Below are positions 45,088 through 53,177 of a DNA stretch of 64,000 nucleotides, one piece after another. Origin of the DNA: Marivirga atlantica (lineage in GTDB: Bacteria; Bacteroidota; Bacteroidia; Cytophagales; Cyclobacteriaceae). The DNA lies in the NCBI RefSeq assembly GCF_016734805.1, contig NZ_JAERQG010000001.1, positions 930,001 to 994,000 of the forward strand, written 5' to 3'. Both the position numbers and the translations under genes were made by a program. The first letter of the stretch is position 1; every line of letters starts with the position of its first letter. Under the pieces are notes generated by a model, which ran no database searches, was not told the DNA's origin, and worked only from the letters and a program-made list of their open reading frames with translations.

Positions 45088-45120
45088 AAAAAACGCCATC
45101 TTTTTTAGGGATGGCGTTTT
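45088..45120 (-). terminator. Intrinsic terminator of the ilv attenuator
   Basis: On the minus strand AAAACGCCATC (45120-45110) pairs with GATGGCGTTTT (45100-45090), an 11-bp stem with a CCTAAAAAA loop, followed by a run of U's to 45088. It stops only 28 bases before the ilvE ATG, too close for another promoter to fit between. That position marks it as a leader terminator of ilvE and not merely the end of leuB. Confidence 0.88.
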
Positions 45121-45166
45121 ATCAATTTATGAATATGATAATCCGTCATCCTTTGTGTAAAAGGAT
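45109..45166 (-). promoter_or_regulatory. Transcription attenuator: competing RNA helices ahead of ilvE
   Basis: Segment 1 ATCCTTT (45166-45160) pairs with segment 2 AAAGGAT (45154-45148) round a TACAC loop. Segment 2 can instead pair with segment 3 (GGATGACG at 45151-45144 with CGCCATCC at 45116-45109, one mismatch). Segment 3 is the 5' arm of the terminator. Segment 1 covers the Ile-Leu-Leu codons of the leader peptide, so a ribosome stalled there frees segment 2 to form the antiterminator. The pairings are read from sequence; the regulatory logic is that of known amino acid attenuators. Confidence 0.85.
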
Positions 45167-45208
45167 AATGACTTTAATAATTTCAATATTTAAGACCGAT
45201 AGATTCAT
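45146..45208 (-). CDS. Branched-chain amino acid leader peptide (20 codons)
   Basis: The frame starts at ATG 45208, five bases after the leuB stop, and ends with TGA at 45146. Eleven of the 20 residues are Ile, Leu or Val, including the run IEIIKVIILL. The stop codon lies within segment 2 of the attenuator and the I-L-L codons within segment 1. This is the classic layout of the E. coli ilvGMEDA and ilvBN leaders, here between leuB and ilvE. The peptide itself probably has no function; its translation is the sensor. Confidence 0.87.
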   Translation of the reverse strand: MNLSVLNIEIIKVIILLHKG

Positions 45209-45213
45209 TTTGC

Positions 45214-46302
45214 TTAAGCACCTACGCTTGCTTTTTCTTTAATCAATTCTGCTATTCTGTCTCCAACTTCTGTTGTGGTTTTAGCTTTGCTTTCAGCTAC
45301 TATGTCCGGAGTTCCTAATTCTTCTTCTAGTGCATTAAAAACTGCATTTTCGATTGCCTCAGCCTCCTCATTCATGTCAAAAGCATAATTGAGTAGCATG
45401 GCGGCTGATAAAATTGCCCCGATTGGATTCGCTATATTTTGACCTGCCGCTTCAGGATAAGAACCATGAATAGGCTCAAATAAGCTACTGCTTGTACCCA
45501 AAGAGGCAGATGGCAACATACCCAATGAGCCTGCAATAACAGAAGCTTCATCAGTAATGATATCACCAAACATATTCTCGGTAAGCACCACATCAAAATG
45601 CTTTGGATTTTGTATGATTTTCATGGCTGCATTATCCACAAACATGAAATCAAGTGCCACATCAGGATAATCCTGTGCTATGTCTTTTACTGTTTCTCTC
45701 CACAACCTGGAAGTAGCCAGTACATTGGCCTTGTCAACCAAAGTGAGTTTTTTATTTCTAAGCTGAGCTGCCTCAAATGCTTTTCGTGATATTTGATTAA
45801 TTTCTTTCTTGGAATAAACACAGCTGTCAAAAGCAGTTTCTCCATTTTCGCTTCTTCCCCTAGGTTCACCAAAGTAAATACCTCCTGTAAGTTCTCTGAA
45901 TACTACAAAGTCAGTTCCTTTGATGTTAGCTTCTTTCAGAGGTGAGATGTGTAAAAGCTTATCATAACTTTTAACAGGACGCACATTAGCGAAAAGTCCT
46001 AAATTTTTACGCATACGCAGTAAGCCTTGCTCAGGTCTTACTTTGGCTGAAGGATCATTATCGTATTTAGGATCACCGATAGCACCAAAAAGTATTGCAT
46101 CGGCTTCTTTACAAATTTTTTCAGTTGCTGCCGGAAAAGGATCACCCGTTTCATCAATGGCCGCAGCACCAATTAATGCTTCCTGATAATTGAACTGATG
46201 TCCGAAACTATCAGCAACCGCATTTAAGCATTTTACTGCTTCTTTGGTTACTTCTGGGCCTATGCCGTCACCTGCTAATATGGCTATTTTCTTTTTGCTC
46301 AT
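45214..46302 (-). CDS. leuB: 3-isopropylmalate dehydrogenase
   Basis: Oxidises and decarboxylates 3-isopropylmalate to the leucine keto acid with NAD+. The 362-residue protein starts KIAILAGDGIGPEVTKEAVK and shows the LeuB substrate block LLRMRKNLGLFANVRPVK, the metal-binding aspartates in NMFGDIITDEAS, and HGSYPEAAGQNIANP for NAD+. It abuts leuD with no gap. The attenuator begins right after its stop, so transcripts reading into ilvE must pass it. Confidence 0.96.
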   Translation of the reverse strand: MSKKKIAILAGDGIGPEVTKEAVKCLNAVADSFGHQFNYQEALIGAAAIDETGDPFPAATEKICKEADAILFGAIGDPKYDNDPSAKVRPEQGLLRMRKNLGLFANVRPVKSYDKLLHISPLKEANIKGTDFVVFRELTGGIYFGEPRGRSENGETAFDSCVYSKKEINQISRKAFEAAQLRNKKLTLVDKANVLATSRLWRETVKDIAQDYPDVALDFMFVDNAAMKIIQNPKHFDVVLTENMFGDIITDEASVIAGSLGMLPSASLGTSSSLFEPIHGSYPEAAGQNIANPIGAILSAAMLLNYAFDMNEEAEAIENAVFNALEEELGTPDIVAESKAKTTTEVGDRIAELIKEKASVGA

Positions 46303-46911
46303 TTATGCGCTTACTGTTTTTGTATTATTTTTTCTTTTCTCGAATTGTTCTATTTCCTCCTTTTTGTTCAGCAAGAAATCGATGTCGTCAAATCCGTTAA
46401 GAAGGCAATATTTTTTATAGCTATTGATCTCAAAGGTTTCTTTTAAACCAATGCTTTCTATTTTAATGTATTGTTCCTGAAGGTTTACCTCTATTTCAAC
46501 ATTGCTATCTTCCTTAATAGCAGCAAATATTTTCTTCAGATTTTCTTCAGATACTTGTACAGGAAGCAAGCCATTATTCAAGGCGTTATTCTTAAAGATG
46601 TCAGCAAAGAAACTTGAAACCACTACCTTGATGCCATAGTCATATAGTGCCCATGCAGCATGCTCTCTGCTAGAACCACAACCAAAATTTCTACCGGCTA
46701 CCAATATTTGGTCTTCAATATCTGGCTGATTGAGTACAAAATCTGGATTAGGCTGGTCGCCTTCTACATATCTCCAATCCCTGAATAGGTTATCACCAAA
46801 GCCTTCTCTGCTAACCGCTTTGAGGAAGCGTGCAGGAATAATTTGGTCTGTATCGATATCTTCTACGGGAAGTGGAATGCCTTTGCTATAAAGTGTATTG
46901 AATTTCTCCAT
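46303..46911 (-). CDS. leuD: 3-isopropylmalate dehydratase small subunit
   Basis: The small subunit of the isopropylmalate isomerase. The 202 residues include [31 protein letters not shown] and [22 protein letters not shown], all standard LeuD blocks. It has no Fe-S cluster of its own and works with LeuC, encoded four bases upstream. The last residues ([20 protein letters not shown]) are a charged tail. Confidence 0.96.
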   Translation of the reverse strand: MEKFNTLYSKGIPLPVEDIDTDQIIPARFLKAVSREGFGDNLFRDWRYVEGDQPNPDFVLNQPDIEDQILVAGRNFGCGSSREHAAWALYDYGIKVVVSSFFADIFKNNALNNGLLPVQVSEENLKKIFAAIKEDSNVEIEVNLQEQYIKIESIGLKETFEINSYKKYCLLNGFDDIDFLLNKKEEIEQFEKRKNNTKTVSA

Positions 46912-46915
46912 CTGC

Positions 46916-48307
46916 TTAGTTCTTTAAAAATTCACGTACATCAGTAATTTTCCCTGTTAGTGCGGCTGCAGCTGCAGTCAATGGACTGGCGAGCATTGTT
47001 CTTGCACCAGGACCTTGACGACCTTCGAAATTTCTGTTAGAAGTAGAAACACAATATTTTCCTTTAGGTACTTTATCTTCATTCATGCCTAAGCAAGCGG
47101 AACAACCCGGCTGGCGTAATTCGAAACCGGCTTCTTTTAAGATGACGTCCAATCCTTCGGCTTTAGCTTGTTCTTCTACCTGCTTTGAGCCTGGAACTAT
47201 CATGGCCTGAACGTGATCAGCTTTTTTCTTACCTTTTACCATTTCAGCTACCATGCGCAAATCTTCAATGCGTGAGTTGGTGCAGCTGCCAATGAATACG
47301 TAATCCACCTGATGCCCGATAAGCTGGCTACCACCTTGTAAATCCATGTATTGTAAAGATTTTGCCAATCCGCTACTTGCATCATTGGTTTCAGGGATAA
47401 GCTCTGCAATGCCAATGCCCATACCAGGATTGGTGCCATAGGTAATCATTGGGCTAATTTCTTCGGCTTTGAAGTAATATTCAGTATCAAAAACAGCATC
47501 TTCATCAGTTTTCAATTCCTGCCATTCCTTTAATTTAGCCGCCCAATCATCTCCTATAGGAGCAAATGTGCGTCCTTTGATATAGTCAAAAGTAGTCTGA
47601 TCTGGCGCTATCAAACCACCGCGAGCACCCATTTCAATACTCATATTGCATATGGTCATGCGTGCTTCCATGCTTAATTCTTCTATGGCAGATCCGCAGA
47701 ATTCAATGAAATGACCTGTGCCACCGCTGGCAGAAAGCTTGGAGATGATGTATAGTACAATATCTTTAGAAACAACTCCTTTATTGAGTTTACCATCAAC
47801 CTGAATTTTCATGGTTTTAGGCTTGCGCTGCAATACACATTGGGTGGCCATTACCTGCTCTACTTCACTGGTGCCAATTCCGAAAGCAATGTTGCCGAAA
47901 GCACCATGAGTGGAGGTATGACTATCACCACAAACAATGGTCATTCCTGGCTGTGTAATCCCTAGTTCAGGGCCAATGACGTGCACTATGCCCTGATAGG
48001 GATGTCCCAAACCATATAATTCAACTCCAAATTCTTTACAATTTTTGATCAGCGTATCCACCTGATGCTTTGAAAGTGCATCTTTTATAGGGAGATGCTG
48101 ATTTTCAGTAGGTACATTATGATCAGCAGTGGCAATAGTTTGCTCTGGTCTGAACAAACCTATGCCTCTATTTTTTAAGCCTGCGAATGCTTGTGGACTG
48201 GTCACCTCATGAATGAAATGCCTGTCAATATACACCACCTGTGGACCATCCTTAACGGCATGCACCACATGACTATCCCAAATTTTATCGAATAAAGTCT
48301 TTCCCAT
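46916..48307 (-). CDS. leuC: 3-isopropylmalate dehydratase large subunit
   Basis: Aconitase-fold subunit carrying the catalytic [4Fe-4S] cluster. The 463 residues include [28 protein letters not shown] (one ligand Cys) and [15 protein letters not shown] (two ligand Cys). Length and motifs are those of the bacterial two-subunit enzyme. It follows leuA by 12 bases. Confidence 0.96.
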   Translation of the reverse strand: MGKTLFDKIWDSHVVHAVKDGPQVVYIDRHFIHEVTSPQAFAGLKNRGIGLFRPEQTIATADHNVPTENQHLPIKDALSKHQVDTLIKNCKEFGVELYGLGHPYQGIVHVIGPELGITQPGMTIVCGDSHTSTHGAFGNIAFGIGTSEVEQVMATQCVLQRKPKTMKIQVDGKLNKGVVSKDIVLYIISKLSASGGTGHFIEFCGSAIEELSMEARMTICNMSIEMGARGGLIAPDQTTFDYIKGRTFAPIGDDWAAKLKEWQELKTDEDAVFDTEYYFKAEEISPMITYGTNPGMGIGIAELIPETNDASSGLAKSLQYMDLQGGSQLIGHQVDYVFIGSCTNSRIEDLRMVAEMVKGKKKADHVQAMIVPGSKQVEEQAKAEGLDVILKEAGFELRQPGCSACLGMNEDKVPKGKYCVSTSNRNFEGRQGPGARTMLASPLTAAAAALTGKITDVREFLKN

Positions 48308-48319
48308 CTGCTACTTCAA

Positions 48320-49483
48320 CTATTTTGAGAATACGTGATTATAATTTTTTACAAGGTGCTTGAGGTCGTCATCTTCCACCACATTGATTTCATCGGCCAT
48401 TGTTAAAAATTGCTGGTAAGTTTCTTCCAATTCATCTTTGGAAAGATTTACACCTATTTCAGCAAGGCGGAAATTCAGAGCAGCTCTACCACTTCGTGCA
48501 GTAAGGATAATGCTTGATTTGTTTACACCCACTTCGTAAGGATCAATGATTTCGTAGTTGTCTTTATTCTTGATTACTCCATCCTGATGGATGCCTGATG
48601 AATGTGAAAAAGCATTGGCACCAACTATAGCTTTATTAGGCTGAACAGGCATGTGCATAGTTTCTGAAACCATGCGGCTTATAGGATATAAAAGTTTTGA
48701 ATCGATTCCTGTTTCAAAACCCATCCATTCGTGTTTTTTCATGATCATTACTACTTCTTCAAGAGAAGTGTTTCCTGCGCGCTCACCTATACCGTTAATG
48801 GTACATTCAATCTGGCCTGCTCCATTTTTTATAGCAGCGATACTGTTAGCTGTAGCCAAACCTAAATCGTTATGACAATGTGCCGAAATGATGGCCTTAT
48901 CGATGTCTTTTACATTATCTTTTAAATACTTGATTTTTGCACCGTAAACTTCAGGCATGCAAAAACCAGTAGTATCAGGAATGTTTACCACTGTGGCACC
49001 GGCAGCAATGGCTGCTTCTACCACTTGCGCTAAGAATTCATTATCAGTTCTGCCTGCATCTTCTGCATAGAATTCTACATCATCCACAAAGTTTTTGGCA
49101 TATGTTACGCACTCTTTTGCTTTGGCAATTACTTCCTCATGCGTCATTTTAAGCTTTGTGAACACGTGTTGGTCAGATGTTCCTAAGCCTGTATGAATTC
49201 TTGGTCTTGCTGCTCCTTTGAGTGCTTCAGCTGCACATTCGATATCTTTTTTAACCGCTCTTGACAAGCCACAGATGGAAGCATCTTTAATTTCTTTAGC
49301 GAGTAACCTCACTGACTGGAAATCACCAGGACTTGAAATGGGAAAGCCGGCTTCGATAACATCTACACCAAGGGCTTCCAGGTGTTTGGCTAATTCAAGC
49401 TTCTTTGATTTGGTGAGTCCACAGCCCGGGACTTGCTCTCCATCTCTTAAAGTAGTATCAAAAATTTGAATGCGTTGCTGCAT
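48320..49483 (-). CDS. leuA: 2-isopropylmalate synthase, short form without regulatory domain
   Basis: Condenses acetyl-CoA with 2-oxoisovalerate, the first step of leucine synthesis. The catalytic TIM barrel is complete: [15 protein letters not shown] near the N-terminus, [13 protein letters not shown], and the HCHNDLGLA metal-binding motif, plus [16 protein letters not shown] in the linker. At 387 residues it stops after the first linker, whereas E. coli LeuA (523) and M. tuberculosis LeuA carry a C-terminal LeuA_dimer domain that binds leucine. Direct feedback inhibition is therefore doubtful. Related enzymes (citramalate, homocitrate synthases) cannot be wholly excluded, but the leuCDB neighbours favour LeuA. 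Confidence 0.93.
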   Translation of the reverse strand: MQQRIQIFDTTLRDGEQVPGCGLTKSKKLELAKHLEALGVDVIEAGFPISSPGDFQSVRLLAKEIKDASICGLSRAVKKDIECAAEALKGAARPRIHTGLGTSDQHVFTKLKMTHEEVIAKAKECVTYAKNFVDDVEFYAEDAGRTDNEFLAQVVEAAIAAGATVVNIPDTTGFCMPEVYGAKIKYLKDNVKDIDKAIISAHCHNDLGLATANSIAAIKNGAGQIECTINGIGERAGNTSLEEVVMIMKKHEWMGFETGIDSKLLYPISRMVSETMHMPVQPNKAIVGANAFSHSSGIHQDGVIKNKDNYEIIDPYEVGVNKSSIILTARSGRAALNFRLAEIGVNLSKDELEETYQQFLTMADEINVVEDDDLKHLVKNYNHVFSK

Positions 49484-49656
49484 GTCAATTGCTTTAATGG
49501 TTTGTTTGATGATTGATGCTTAAGCATCTGATAACTCTAAATTAGAGGGAATGCACAGGCTGTTGAATACCAGATATTTAAGTTGTTACGATTTCTAATT
49601 GGATAAAATCATTAGATTTACCATGAAATAGGTTGTTTTAATTATTTTTCATTACG

Positions 49657-51207
49657 ATGTCTAACCGTCACTCTGACCAATTATTTGTGCTGATAAAATC
49701 GCTTAAGCAAACTGAGAAGCGCTACTTTAATTTGTGGGTACAGAAAAACGGGGAATCGAATACTAAGTATTTTGAGCTTTTTGAACGGATAGCAAAACAA
49801 GATAGCTTTGATGATGAAGCTATTTTGAGAAAGTCAGAAAGTATAAAGGCCAGCCAGCTATCAAACTTAAAAGCACATCTTTATAAGCGCCTACTTCAGG
49901 CTTTGAGGCAGTTTGAGCAGGAAAAAACTGAGGAGATTCAATTGCGTGAGCAAATAGATTATGTGCAGGTTTTATACAACAGGGGTTTGTATAGGCAATG
50001 TGAAAACATGATTACGAAAGCTCATAAAAAGATTGAAAAAAGTGGTCATCTGGAGCTGAAGCTAGAATTACTCAAATGGGAAAAATTGGTACTGCGAAGA
50101 ACGCTAGGACAATCTTATCAGCAGAAGGTGCAGCGCATACTTAAGGAAGTTGCTGATACCAATGAAAAAATTAACCTCATTAATAGTGTAACAAATTTGG
50201 CTGTAGAACTTAACGCCATTTATCTAAAGTGGGGTTATATCAGAAATGACAAGCAGCTCAAAAGCGTTGTAAAACTGTTTAATAGGCAACTTCCAAAATA
50301 TAATGAAGCGGAACTTTCACTTTATGAAAAACTGAATCTTTACCGCACACTAGCCAACTATTATAGCTTTCTGGAAGAAAAAAGGGATGCTAATTTATAT
50401 GCCGGTAAGTGGCTTAAGCTCTATGATAAAAATCCTGATCTGGTATTGAGTCAGATGGATGATTACTTGCAAGCCATCAACCAATTAATGATTGTACAAT
50501 ATAAAATGTATGCTTATGATGCGTTTATGCAAAATAGCAGACGACTGCGAGACATTGGCAGACAGCACAGAAAACATAAAAACTTAAACATTAGGAACAG
50601 GATAGAGAAATACATTTATGTGCATGAATTTAACAGGATTTTCATGTTGGGTGATTTTGACATTGGGGTACGACTTCTGAGCAAAATAGGCGATGACCTG
50701 GAAGCTTTCATAGAACGCTCTGATGAGCACTCACGTGTGATTCTCTATTACAAAATAGCTTGTTTGTATGTTGGTAATAGTCAATATAGTGAGGCATTGG
50801 AATGGTTGAATAGAGTGCAGGATGAAACGCAGGAAGATTTACGAGAAGATGTGTTATCATTTGCCAGAATATTGAGCTTGATAGCCCATTACGAATTAGG
50901 CAACACTGAGGTGATGGAGTATTACATACGTTCCACTTATCGCTTCTTATTGAAGAAGGGTGACCTTAATCAATACCAGAAGTATATTTTAGCCTTTTTG
51001 AGAAAGCTAGCTTCAGGTTTCAAACAAGAGGATTTACTTCCGGAATTTAAGTTGTTGTTAGAAAAGCTTAAGCCACTTCAAGAGATAAGATATGAGCAAA
51101 GGGCTTTTATCTACTTCGATATTATTTCATGGCTGGAAAGCAAGCTTGAGAATAAGCAAGTAGGCGAGGTGATCAGGGAAAAGGCTTTAAGAAAGATAAA
51201 TAAATAG
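49657..51207 (+). CDS. Large helical protein of unknown function (TPR-like)
   Basis: A 516-residue soluble protein, almost entirely helical, basic and rich in Lys/Arg/Leu/Tyr. It begins SNRHSDQLFVLIKSLKQTEKRYFNLWVQKNGES, then has repeats such as LYNRGLYRQCENMITKAHKKIEKSG and SQYSEALEWLNRVQDETQEDL that resemble irregular TPRs. No enzymatic motif or signal peptide. I do not recognise a named family. It is divergent from leuA and stands just ahead of the REP/RAYT region. Its role may be scaffolding. Confidence 0.75.
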   Translation: MSNRHSDQLFVLIKSLKQTEKRYFNLWVQKNGESNTKYFELFERIAKQDSFDDEAILRKSESIKASQLSNLKAHLYKRLLQALRQFEQEKTEEIQLREQIDYVQVLYNRGLYRQCENMITKAHKKIEKSGHLELKLELLKWEKLVLRRTLGQSYQQKVQRILKEVADTNEKINLINSVTNLAVELNAIYLKWGYIRNDKQLKSVVKLFNRQLPKYNEAELSLYEKLNLYRTLANYYSFLEEKRDANLYAGKWLKLYDKNPDLVLSQMDDYLQAINQLMIVQYKMYAYDAFMQNSRRLRDIGRQHRKHKNLNIRNRIEKYIYVHEFNRIFMLGDFDIGVRLLSKIGDDLEAFIERSDEHSRVILYYKIACLYVGNSQYSEALEWLNRVQDETQEDLREDVLSFARILSLIAHYELGNTEVMEYYIRSTYRFLLKKGDLNQYQKYILAFLRKLASGFKQEDLLPEFKLLLEKLKPLQEIRYEQRAFIYFDIISWLESKLENKQVGEVIREKALRKINK

Positions 51208-51242
51208 TTGTGAGAAAAATTTTAAATATAGTTCTGCTCCCG

Positions 51243-51266
51243 AATGTTGGTGTTATCACCAACATT
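51243..51266. repeat. REP-like palindrome, copy 1
   Basis: A perfect 10-base-arm palindrome around TTAT (core TTGGTGTTATCACCAA), identical over 24 bases to copy 4 at 53127-53150. It lies 26 bases upstream of the RAYT gene start. Confidence 0.82.
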
Positions 51267-51291
51267 TACACAAAAAATATTAGATTATTAA

Positions 51292-51831
51292 GTGGAAAAT
51301 AGATTAGATGAACATATAAAGATATGCTTTCTGACAGCGACCATATTTGAGTGGAAGCCTTTATTAAAACCAGATAAATATAAAAAGCTTATTGTTGAAA
51401 GCTTTGATTTTTTAGTTAGTAATAATCGAGTTAAAATTTATGCTTTTGTCATAATGCCTAATCACATTCATCTACTTCTAAAAGTAATTCCACCTTGGAA
51501 GTTAGCTGATGTACAAAGGGATTTCATGAAGTTTACAGGGCAGCAGATCAAGTTTGATTTAATAAAACATCATCCGAAGGTATTGGAGTATTTTAGAGTT
51601 GACTTAAGAGATAGGCAGTATCAGTTTTGGCAAAGAAGCTCACTTGCTAAATTATTGGATGATAGAAAAATTATTGAAGAAAAGTTAGACTACATTCATA
51701 ATAACCCTGTTCAAAAGAAATGGCTATTGGCAGATAGTCCGGTTGAATACCATTTTTCTTCATACAGATTTTATGAAGAAGGTGAATCTGATTTTCAATT
51801 TTTGACCCATTATATGGAGTATTTTGAATAA
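51292..51831 (+). CDS. REP-associated tyrosine transposase (RAYT, Y1 HUH family)
   Basis: A 179-residue Y1 transposase-fold protein. The HUH metal-binding motif is in VIMPNHIHLLLK (H58, H60) and the catalytic tyrosine is most likely Y134 in KLDYIHNNPVQKKWLLADSPVEYHFSSYRFYEEGE, a block typical of RAYTs (TnpA_REP) rather than IS200/IS605 TnpA. Start is GTG at 51292. RAYTs are domesticated single-copy enzymes that cut and move REP palindromes; here four matching palindromes lie within 2 kb. No second transposon ORF is present. Confidence 0.9.
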   Translation: MENRLDEHIKICFLTATIFEWKPLLKPDKYKKLIVESFDFLVSNNRVKIYAFVIMPNHIHLLLKVIPPWKLADVQRDFMKFTGQQIKFDLIKHHPKVLEYFRVDLRDRQYQFWQRSSLAKLLDDRKIIEEKLDYIHNNPVQKKWLLADSPVEYHFSSYRFYEEGESDFQFLTHYMEYFE

Positions 51832-51836
51832 TATGG

Positions 51837-51860
51837 CTTGTTGGTGATAACACCAACAAG
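51837..51860. repeat. REP-like palindrome, copy 2 (inverted)
   Basis: Perfect palindrome with core TTGGTGATAACACCAA, the reverse complement of copy 1's core, and outer arms CTTG/CAAG. It begins six bases after the RAYT stop codon. Confidence 0.82.
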
Positions 51861-51908
51861 AGGAGGGAGAATAAACAAGTAGTGGAGGTGAAAAGGAAAA
51901 ATGCACTA

Positions 51909-53066
51909 ATGAGACTAAAAATAGTTTTGAGAATTAGTATTAAAATAACCACTATAATTTCTTTTCTGGTACTTCTAGTTAATTGCCAGCAAAAAAATGA
52001 AGTAGGAAAAGAAAAATTGGATTTTTCAGTAGCTCATCATATTATGAAAGATTCCGTCAACCAAAACATAGCTGGGCGTCTGGAAAATTTCCTAATTACA
52101 AAAAATCAAAGCCCTACTGATAACCAATATTGGTTACCTTCAGATTTTGACGAATACCTTTTTCCATATGTCGATTTATATAAAATTGAAAAAGATAGCT
52201 CAGCTAATTACAAAGTTGAATTATTAGAAATCATAGATATCGAACTTGATTCGGTAAAGCTGGTCAAGTTTGCTTGCTTTAAAGAAATGAACGATGTAAC
52301 CTCTTTAATGAATATTTATAATGTATTAGCGGTTAAATCAGAGGGTCAATATTTTTTCAGTCGATCACTTCAATATAACACGAGGAATTGGACAACATAC
52401 CAGCATGAAGATTTTACTTATGTAGTTTCTCCCGAGAGGAATTTTAATATTGAGGAAGCAAAGAAGCAACAAGTTTTCAAGGATTCACTGATGCAGTTTT
52501 TCGGGCTTGACATCCCACCTATTACTTACTATTCCTGCATTTCGCCAGTAGAACTATTTGAAATTAAAGGATATGATTATGTAGCAAATATGTACATGAG
52601 CAAAAGTGGTGGACTTGCTGAGGTATTCTCAGGAATTATTTTTTCAGGAAATGATTCTGAACGATATGACCATGAATTGGTCCATTTCTTTACCAGAGCA
52701 TTATTTCAGCATGATATGATTCCCCTATTTCATGAAGGGATAGCCACTTATTTAGGAGGTAGTGGAGATTATTCCTTTACCAAGCTGAAAGTGAAGCTTA
52801 GGCAGTACTTAAAAAATCATCCAAATATGGAATTGGCAACTATGATCAAACCTTACGACAGAAAGCATCTTTTAGAAGATCAATTAGATGCAGTCTATGT
52901 CGTTGGTGCACTTGTTTGTGAATATGTAGTGAATGAATACGGGAAGGAACAACTAATAAGTTTGCTCGATACTTCAGGTAATCAGGATTTATGGATAGCA
53001 CTTGAAAAGGTGAATTTGAATAAGGAAAATTTCTCTAAAAAGCTCTTGCTCTACTTAAATAGTTAA
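51909..53066 (+). CDS. Lipoprotein with zinc-metallopeptidase-like domain
   Basis: From ATG 51909 the 385-residue protein has a lipoprotein signal (IKITTIISFLVLLVNC) and a C-terminal half carrying HELVH (H255, E256, H259) followed 16 residues later by HEGIATYLGG (H275, E276), the pattern of a gluzincin of the peptidase MA-like kind. GTG codons at 51882 and 51888 would lengthen the N-terminus but place extra basic residues ahead of the signal. The first half has no recognised domain. Probably a periplasmic or surface hydrolase. It lies between REP copies 2 and 3, so it may be an accessory passenger of that region. Confidence 0.78.
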   Translation: MRLKIVLRISIKITTIISFLVLLVNCQQKNEVGKEKLDFSVAHHIMKDSVNQNIAGRLENFLITKNQSPTDNQYWLPSDFDEYLFPYVDLYKIEKDSSANYKVELLEIIDIELDSVKLVKFACFKEMNDVTSLMNIYNVLAVKSEGQYFFSRSLQYNTRNWTTYQHEDFTYVVSPERNFNIEEAKKQQVFKDSLMQFFGLDIPPITYYSCISPVELFEIKGYDYVANMYMSKSGGLAEVFSGIIFSGNDSERYDHELVHFFTRALFQHDMIPLFHEGIATYLGGSGDYSFTKLKVKLRQYLKNHPNMELATMIKPYDRKHLLEDQLDAVYVVGALVCEYVVNEYGKEQLISLLDTSGNQDLWIALEKVNLNKENFSKKLLLYLNS

Positions 53067-53069
53067 AAG

Positions 53070-53090
53070 CTTGTTGGTGATAACAACAAG
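53070..53090. repeat. REP-like palindrome, copy 3 (degenerate)
   Basis: CTTGTTGGTGATAACAACAAG matches copy 2 except for a 3-base loss in the right arm. It lies just after the metallopeptidase gene and has the same orientation as copy 2. Confidence 0.7.
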
Positions 53091-53126
53091 TGGATTTATG
53101 GTATAACTGGTTGTAAAATGCTTCCC

Positions 53127-53150
53127 AATGTTGGTGTTATCACCAACATT
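53127..53150. repeat. REP-like palindrome, copy 4
   Basis: Identical to copy 1 over the 24-base palindrome (core TTGGTGTTATCACCAA), same orientation. It lies 28 bases beyond the thrC stop, where it could also act as an mRNA end structure. Confidence 0.82.
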
Positions 53151-53177
53151 TTACTCTCAAACATTCCAAAACAACAC

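Noticed and set aside
45209-45300. A promoter inside the end of leuB for the ilv leader
   Set aside because: No TAnnTTTG element was found there; read-through from leu or a more distant promoter seems more likely.
45684-45875. Short open frames on both strands inside leuB
   Set aside because: Shadows of a strongly conserved gene.
51292-51831. IS200/IS605 insertion sequence
   Set aside because: No TnpB partner or typical ends; the conserved C-terminal block and matching palindromes fit a RAYT.
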